This document shows positions 7,124-11,697 of a stretch of DNA of 11,697 nucleotides, piece after piece. The first letter of the stretch is position 1, and every line of letters starts with the position of its first letter. This DNA is from an uncultured Coriobacteriaceae bacterium (lineage in GTDB: Bacteria; Actinomycetota; Coriobacteriia; Coriobacteriales; Atopobiaceae). The notes beneath the pieces are model-generated. The model was not told where the DNA came from. It saw nothing but the letters and a program-made list of their open reading frames with translations, and searched no databases. Location: assembly GCA_947367165.1 (NCBI GenBank), contig CANBCO010000003.1:1-11697 (forward strand), in the 5' to 3' direction. A program made the position numbers and the translations under genes.

Positions 7124-7148
7124 GTGCCAATTTCTCCAAAAATGGCAC
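7124..7148. repeat. Palindrome 4 of the array
   Basis: The left arm GTGCCAATTT and the right arm AAAAATGGCAC pair with a mismatch at the seventh position, so this is the most decayed of the four. Confidence 0.8.
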
Positions 7149-7241
7149 GGCTAGCAATTGTAGAAAGTTCCTCTTCTTTCCGAGAAACCCAGCTAGACTT
7201 AGTAGAGGCCGATGGGGTTTATATGCGCATTAAAAAAATGA

Positions 7242-7247
7242 TACAAT
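7242..7247 (+). promoter_or_regulatory. Candidate -10 element (TACAAT) for the surface protein gene
   Basis: TACAAT lies in an AT-rich stretch (7230-7250), 43 bases before the ATG. Upstream, TTTATA at 7218-7223 is a weak -35 candidate with an 18-base spacer. The four-palindrome array ends just upstream, so it could serve as a control region. Assigned by sequence resemblance only. Confidence 0.45.
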
Positions 7248-7275
7248 ATACAGGTACACCGAATGTTTTACAAAA

Positions 7276-7283
7276 AGAAGGAG
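7276..7283 (+). promoter_or_regulatory. Strong ribosome binding site for the surface protein
   Basis: AGAAGGAG lies seven bases before ATG 7291. This fixes the start of the long frame, which is then followed at once by a signal peptide. Confidence 0.85.
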
Positions 7284-7290
7284 TGTTGTT

Positions 7291-10200
7291 ATGAAGAGGA
7301 CGCGAACCTTTACAGTAGCGGCAGCATTCTTTGTCTGCCTGTTTTCATGTGTGAGTATTGCCGCTTTTGCCCTTTCGGGGGGGGGGGATTTGCAAAACAA
7401 TGTCGCTTCTGAGTCTGTTGAAGCAAATGAAGGAATTACGTATTCTGGGTTTAGAGCCGATTCAGATCCGCACGTCATCAAAGATTACTACATCACAGGC
7501 GATTATGACCAGTGCTCTTACTCTACAGAAAACAGTGCTCTTCATGTGAATGGCGGAAATGTCACGATTTCTATGGTAGAAGGGGTTACCACAGCCACTA
7601 CCGCGATTCGTATTGTGGGAGATGCTACCGTCACATTCAACAACGTGAATTTGGCAAATACGACTGGCGCTTCGGCTCTTACGGTGCGTGCTAATGCGAC
7701 CATCTACCTGCCAGATGGAACCACCAATACATTTGATGCAAGCAAAATGACAGGTGCAGGAATTGCGATTTTCTCGGCAAGCGATGGAGCGCACAAACTT
7801 ACGATAGATTCTCAAGGACCGCTTGGAAATGGGAAGCTTGTAGTAAAAGGATCTGCAAGCAACGCAGGAATTTGTACGGCTTTCGGAACTGAAGAATCAG
7901 GATTTCTTGAAATTAAAGGCGGAAATGTCACTTCTACAGGAGGTACTCAAGGAGCAGGTATCGGTGGCGGCAATGGTGTAGGGGGCAAAAATATCTCAAT
8001 TACTGGTGGCATCGTTACGGCCACAGGCGGAACTGGTGCGAGTGCTATTGGCGGTGGCTCCGGTAGCGGAAATGGCTCTAATATTGAGATAAACGGCGAC
8101 GCTGTTGTTATCGCCACAGGTGGTGGAAGTAAAACTGCGCTCGATGCCAATACTTCTTGTACACACGGTTTATGCTTTAGAAGAACAATTAATGATATAT
8201 GGGTCTCAGAGATCTATGGCAGCAACGTCACCATACCTTCTGATGTGACGTTCCCGGCAAGCCTTACCGTTGGCAACACTGTTGAAGAAAGTATTACTGT
8301 CCCTCAGAACGTCGCTGTCACTCTTCCTTCGGGCGTGACGCTTATCAACGGATTGCATGGTACGATCAACATTGAAACCGATGATGAAAATCCCGAAAAT
8401 AACGGATCTGTCATAGGTGCTGGCACTCTTGCAACGAAAGTGTCTTACAAAGTGAGCGATGGCACTACGCCGCCTGCAGATGCTACCTTTACTTATAGTA
8501 CCAATGGCGAAGTGCAGACCTATGGCACGCTTCCAAGCATAGCAGATGATGAGTTTTATGGCTGGTTTACAACTGATACATTTGAAGGTAATCGTTTGGC
8601 CTCAACTTCTCCTGTTGAACTCAACGCACATACACTGTATGCCAAGTTTGAAGAGATTCCTTTTGTTATTACAGGTGGCACGGAAGGAACTGATTATACC
8701 TACACAACGGTTAGTAGATTGTTAGAGATAAAAACAAATACGGCACTTACGATTGCTAATAAAGACCAAGCTACAGCTACTGATGCTCGCATTGTAATTA
8801 ACGACAATGCTTCAGGAGTCGCACTCACTCTTGCCGGCGTCAATATCAATACCAATACTGGAGCTGGCCTATTCGCATCTAACAAGTTTGCTAATGATAT
8901 ACATATTACCCTGCATGATGAAAGTACTAATAAGCTTTTGACAACTGCTGACAACTATGCAGGTATAAATAAGGCAGGTTCCGGAAAGCTTGAAATAGAC
9001 GGCACGGGTTCACTTGAAGTGCAGGGAGGGTATAATGCAGCTGGAATTGGTGGAGGAAATGGTGGAGCAGGAAGCAATATAACCATCACCAGCGGCACAA
9101 TTAAAGCAACTGGAGGAAGGTACGGAGCCGGAATCGGTGGCGGATTGCGCGGAAAGGGAAGTGATATAACTATTGCTGGTGGCACAATTACAGCAATTGG
9201 GGGTTATTGCGGAGCCGGAATCGGTGGTGGGCAGGTTGGAGATGGTAGCAACATTAAAATCACCGGCGGCACAATTACAGCAACTGGAGGGGAATTCGCA
9301 GCCGGAATTGGTGGTGCTTATGAAGGAAGTGGAATAGGTATTACCATTAGTGGCGGCGAGGTTTATGCAAAGGCAATAAACTATGGGGCCGCAATTGGTA
9401 GTGGAACGTATAAAGGCGCGAGCAATATCAATATCTCCGGGGGAAAAGTTGAGGCTATAGGAGGTTATACAGCAGCTGGAATTGGCACCGGCGGAGGCAA
9501 TGCTGGAGCTTGCGAAGATGTAAGCAACATTACTATTAGCGGCGGCGAAGTTAAGGCAACTGGTGGAAATTTTGGAACAGGAATTGGTGGAGGATGGAAC
9601 AGTAGGGAAACTGGTTGCACAATCACCGGTGGTATAATCACAGCAACAGGTTACAATGCACCAGGAATTGGAAGCGGTTATGGTACTGGTACTGCAAGCG
9701 CAGCAACTGACAACACGCTAAATGGTAATGCTGTGGTGACTGCTAGTTCTGTTCAAGGTTTTGATGAAGCCGCAGGCGGTAGCCTAACCAAAGGAATTTT
9801 ATTTGTGGGCAACAATGGAACGATGTATAGTGATGTGACGTTGCCAGGAAGTCTTAGTTTTTCTGGCAATCTAACCATTGGAGACATACAAAACACTCCG
9901 CAAACACTTACTGTGCCATCTGGTGCAGTATTCACTATTCCAGAAGACAAAACACTTTCAAACGCTACGTTTGGAACGATAGAGATCTCTGAAGGTGCTA
10001 CGATTGACTGTAAAGGAACCATCTCTACCAGTGTTACGTACGATACAGAAGGCGCAGGAGATGCGAGCCCAGCGAGTCGCACCTATGCCTATATGCAAAA
10101 CAATACGCAAGGTACGTATGGCGAGTTTGCAACGGTAGGTGAAGTGCCTATTGAGGGTTGGTACACTGACGAAACATTTGCTGAAGCCTCTAAAGTAGAA

Positions 10201-11697
10201 ACAACGAGTGAGGTTGAACTTAATACTCATACGCTTTATGCACAGTATGAAGATACGGAATGGATGAGTTATGCTCAAAACACCCTCACGCTTACCTATG
10301 GTCAAAAACCAGCTGGCACTATTAACGAGACAGTGTGGCATGTTGATAGCAGCTATACGGAAAATACTCGACCTGGCTGGTACAGCACTAAAGCATCTGA
10401 TATTAAGCAGTTTGTAGTTGATGAAACTGCGCAAAGTTTTGCGCCTACGAGTACAGCTTGGTGGTTTGCTGGCCTTTCTAGCCTTGAGATATTTACAGGT
10501 CTTGATGAGCTAGATTGGTCCTTACTTGAAAACACGACGAGCATGTTTAGTGGGTGCACCAGTTTAGCTTCACTCAGTTTGCCAACTGACTTTACACTTT
10601 CAAAAGTGAGTGGTACAAATGGCCAAAATATGTTTGCTGGCTTAAACGCTCTTACCTCACTTACCCTTCCCAAAAACTTTGTGTTTCCAACAAGTTCTGG
10701 CTTTGGCTTTGGAAGCGCCACACGTTTTTGGAAAGCGTCTATAGATAAGCAGATGGCCTATGGTGAAGGCGCAGAAGAGGCATGGAAGACCTACCTTCAA
10801 AACATAGAAAATGCCACCCACACTTTTACTGTAGCTACAGTTGACCTTACCTTCTTGGCAGGAACTGGTGCTCACTTTACAGATGATGAGAGCGTAGTTG
10901 AGCTTCACTTATACGGAAACGCAGACGAAGAAATAACAGAAGAAAATGTGCCAGTAGGTATTTTGGAAGGCTCAGTCTTTAAGGGATACATCACACAAAG
11001 CTCAACTGAGGTAATTCCTGTAAAAGACATCAATAAGTTCCCTTCTACAAATACAACCTATACCGCAAGCTATGTGCTGCTGCCATTTGTGGTGACAGGA
11101 GGCATTGAAGGTACCGACTATGAGTTTGATACCGATACCTACACGCTTTTGATAAAAACTGATAAAGAGCTAAGCATTGCAAATATTGAGAGCGTGACGA
11201 CTGTTAAAAATTGGCAGATCAAAACAACAGGTGCCGCAAATCTTATTTTGGCAGGTGTCAATATCCAGACGCTTGAAGCGCGCTCACCTCTGTTGTGTGC
11301 TGGTGGGGCAGATGTGTCTTTAAAACTCTTGGCAACAACTTCTAATGTGCTTTTCTCGGGCGTACAAAACGCGCCAGGCATTCAAAAAGGAGCAGCGTCA
11401 GGCACACTTACTATTTCAAGCACAGGGCAAGGAACGCCGGGCTTACTTACAGCTACTGGTGGTATAAACGCTGCTGGTATTGGAAGTGCAGGCATAGCGA
11501 CACAAAACATCACGATTACAAGCGGAAACATTCAGGCTCAGGGCGGAAGCGGGGCAGCTGGTATTGGTTCTGCTTCTAACTTTACTTGCTCAGATATCAC
11601 CATACGTGGCGGAAATGTGACTGCTCGAGGAGGCGCGGGAGCTTCTGGCATTGGATCTGGTAACATGAGCACAACTGTTGCGCAAGCTGCTTCAAAC
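7291..11697 (+). CDS. Large secreted repeat-rich surface protein / adhesin, probably phase-variable (3' end outside the window)
   Basis: The frame stays open for 1469 codons to the window edge. Residues 1-27 form a signal peptide: basic MKRTR, a hydrophobic core and a likely cut after AFA. Blocks of Gly-rich repeats of the form ITISGGxVxATGGxxGAGIGGG lie at about 206-277, 571-804 and 1391-1469 and look like right-handed beta-helix rungs; they recall secreted carbohydrate-binding (Cthe_2159-like) proteins. Flg_new (Listeria-Bacteroides) type modules end in YGWFTTDTF...TLYAKFE (383-455) and EGWYTDETF...TLYAQYE (911-985), with a third looser one at about 1184-1267. Residues 991-1180 carry a BspA/DUF285-like segment with MFSGCTSLASLSLP. 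Larger modules recur: PFVITGGTEGTDY (457) and PFVVTGGIEGTDY (1265). Any cell-wall sorting signal would lie beyond the window. It probably binds host or bacterial surfaces; the ligand is unknown. Confidence 0.85.
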   Translation, partial: MKRTRTFTVAAAFFVCLFSCVSIAAFALSGGGDLQNNVASESVEANEGITYSGFRADSDPHVIKDYYITGDYDQCSYSTENSALHVNGGNVTISMVEGVTTATTAIRIVGDATVTFNNVNLANTTGASALTVRANATIYLPDGTTNTFDASKMTGAGIAIFSASDGAHKLTIDSQGPLGNGKLVVKGSASNAGICTAFGTEESGFLEIKGGNVTSTGGTQGAGIGGGNGVGGKNISITGGIVTATGGTGASAIGGGSGSGNGSNIEINGDAVVIATGGGSKTALDANTSCTHGLCFRRTINDIWVSEIYGSNVTIPSDVTFPASLTVGNTVEESITVPQNVAVTLPSGVTLINGLHGTINIETDDENPENNGSVIGAGTLATKVSYKVSDGTTPPADATFTYSTNGEVQTYGTLPSIADDEFYGWFTTDTFEGNRLASTSPVELNAHTLYAKFEEIPFVITGGTEGTDYTYTTVSRLLEIKTNTALTIANKDQATATDARIVINDNASGVALTLAGVNINTNTGAGLFASNKFANDIHITLHDESTNKLLTTADNYAGINKAGSGKLEIDGTGSLEVQGGYNAAGIGGGNGGAGSNITITSGTIKATGGRYGAGIGGGLRGKGSDITIAGGTITAIGGYCGAGIGGGQVGDGSNIKITGGTITATGGEFAAGIGGAYEGSGIGITISGGEVYAKAINYGAAIGSGTYKGASNINISGGKVEAIGGYTAAGIGTGGGNAGACEDVSNITISGGEVKATGGNFGTGIGGGWNSRETGCTITGGIITATGYNAPGIGSGYGTGTASAATDNTLNGNAVVTASSVQGFDEAAGGSLTKGILFVGNNGTMYSDVTLPGSLSFSGNLTIGDIQNTPQTLTVPSGAVFTIPEDKTLSNATFGTIEISEGATIDCKGTISTSVTYDTEGAGDASPASRTYAYMQNNTQGTYGEFATVGEVPIEGWYTDETFAEASKVETTSEVELNTHTLYAQYEDTEWMSYAQNTLTLTYGQKPAGTINETVWHVDSSYTENTRPGWYSTKASDIKQFVVDETAQSFAPTSTAWWFAGLSSLEIFTGLDELDWSLLENTTSMFSGCTSLASLSLPTDFTLSKVSGTNGQNMFAGLNALTSLTLPKNFVFPTSSGFGFGSATRFWKASIDKQMAYGEGAEEAWKTYLQNIENATHTFTVATVDLTFLAGTGAHFTDDESVVELHLYGNADEEITEENVPVGILEGSVFKGYITQSSTEVIPVKDINKFPSTNTTYTASYVLLPFVVTGGIEGTDYEFDTDTYTLLIKTDKELSIANIESVTTVKNWQIKTTGAANLILAGVNIQTLEARSPLLCAGGADVSLKLLATTSNVLFSGVQNAPGIQKGAASGTLTISSTGQGTPGLLTATGGINAAGIGSAGIATQNITITSGNIQAQGGSGAAGIGSASNFTCSDITIRGGNVTARGGAGASGIGSGNMSTTVAQAASN
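7377..7387 (+). repeat. Poly-G tract (G11) in the surface protein gene
   Basis: Eleven consecutive G follow TTTC within codons 29-33, directly after the signal peptide. With 11 G the downstream frame is open. With 12 G a TGA at 7410-7412 is met at once. With 10 G translation ends at the stop at 7547-7549. This is the standard layout of a slipped-strand phase-variation switch, ON at 8, 11 or 14 G. Confidence 0.85.
7763..7782 (+). repeat. Extended copy of the over-represented word, 20-base identity with 5992-6011
   Basis: It reads TTGCGATTTTCTCGGCAAGC in the sense strand of the adhesin gene and encodes IAIFSAS. The partner copy is in the opposite orientation in the aminopeptidase gene. Confidence 0.8.
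7906..8121 (+). repeat. Beta-helix repeat block 1 in the surface protein
   Basis: About two and a half units of 29-30 residues begin with LEIKGGNVTSTGG, ISITGGIVTATGG and IEINGDAVVIATGG. The Gly-rich turns read GAGIGGGNG and SAIGGGSG. Confidence 0.8.
9079..9702 (+). repeat. Beta-helix repeat block 2, period 87 nt / 29 residues
   Basis: Units start at 9079, 9166, 9253, 9340, 9427, 9529 and 9616 with ITITSGTIKATGG, ITIAGGTITAIGG, IKITGGTITATGG, ITISGGEVYAKAI, INISGGKVEAIGG, ITISGGEVKATGG and CTITGGIITATGY. All are 29 residues except the fifth (34, with a five-residue turn insertion GACED-like) and the shortened last one. Each strand pair is followed by a GAGIGGG-type turn. Confidence 0.9.
11461..11697 (+). 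repeat. Beta-helix repeat block 3, continuing past the window
   Basis: Units NITITSGNIQAQGGSGAAGIG and DITIRGGNVTARGGAGASGIG follow a GINAAGIGSAG start. They repeat the pattern of block 2 and run off the end. Confidence 0.8.

Larger units (their letters stand above)
6889..7214. repeat. Tandem array of four palindrome-bearing units
   Basis: Four units each begin with a 25-27 base imperfect palindrome of the type GTGCCATTTTT-CGC-AAAAATGGCAC. The starts are at 6890, 6981, 7033 and 7124, so the spacings are 91, 52 and 91 bases. In units 1, 3 and 4, CCGAGAAACCC (CCGAGAAACCCAGCT in unit 4) lies exactly 56 bases after the palindrome start (6946, 7089, 7180). Unit 2 lacks this part and is a 52-base deletion form. 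Units 1+2 and 3+4 are a 143-base higher-order duplication; for example CCGAGAAACCCCAGCTCA is identical at 6946 and 7089. Open frames through it encode only repeated translations of the palindrome and are not credible genes. Confidence 0.85.

Noticed and set aside
6889..7214. Possible CRISPR array
   Set aside because: Repeats are palindromes with 91/52/91 spacing, the spacers are homologous to each other rather than unique, and no cas gene is nearby.
6867..7294. Several overlapping open frames (6867-7064, 6934-7233, 7031-7294) with repeated peptides such as VPFFAKMVRL
   Set aside because: They are translations of the palindromic array in different frames, have no ribosome binding sites, and the peptide repeats mirror the DNA repeats.
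7339..7350. Lipobox-like LFSC in the adhesin signal peptide
   Set aside because: Phe at the -2 position is atypical and the hydrophobic core continues past the Cys to a better Sec cleavage site after AFA.
130..11359. The over-represented word as a Chi-like sequence
   Set aside because: Chi sites are strongly strand-biased relative to replication. Here both orientations are mixed (6 plus, 11 minus for the core) within one operon, so Chi is less likely, though one window cannot exclude it.

Overview
The window looks like a chromosomal segment of an anaerobic actinobacterium of the class Coriobacteriia, with Atopobiaceae (Lancefieldella/Atopobium-like) as my best guess. I base this on the gene order alaS-ruvX-mltG-yqeG-prepilin peptidase-aroB-like-pepP, a mid-range base composition judged by eye, and a large Flg_new/BspA-type surface protein. 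The taxonomic call is inference from memory of gene neighbourhoods and is not proven.

Positions 1-6832 form one tightly packed plus-strand operon. The genes are the 3' two-thirds of alaS, ruvX, mltG (cell-wall lytic transglycosylase), a YqeG-type HAD phosphatase, a small type IV prepilin peptidase, a degenerate dehydroquinate-synthase-like protein and an M24 Xaa-Pro aminopeptidase. Junctions are overlaps of 1-23 nt or gaps of 1-7 nt, so translational coupling is likely. One internal promoter candidate (TATAAT six bases before an ATG) suggests leaderless transcription of the last two genes.

Positions 6833-7290 hold no credible gene. They contain an array of four palindromic units (GTGCCATTTTT / AAAAATGGCAC type) with a 143-nt higher-order duplication, followed by a promoter and a strong ribosome binding site.

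Positions 7291-11697 are the first 1469 codons of a giant secreted surface protein that runs off the window. It has a signal peptide, three blocks of 29-residue Gly-rich beta-helix-like repeats, Flg_new-type modules and a BspA/DUF285-like leucine-rich segment. An 11-base poly-G tract lies just after the signal peptide; loss or gain of one G would truncate the protein, so this is very probably a phase-variable adhesin.

The most novel signal is a short word, TTTTCTCGG / CCGAGAAAA. The 9-mer occurs 8 times and its 7-mer core 17 times, on both strands, in unrelated genes and in different reading frames. Twice it forms inverted pairs and once it extends to a 20-base identity between two unrelated genes. 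It behaves like a DNA uptake sequence or another genome-wide recognition word.
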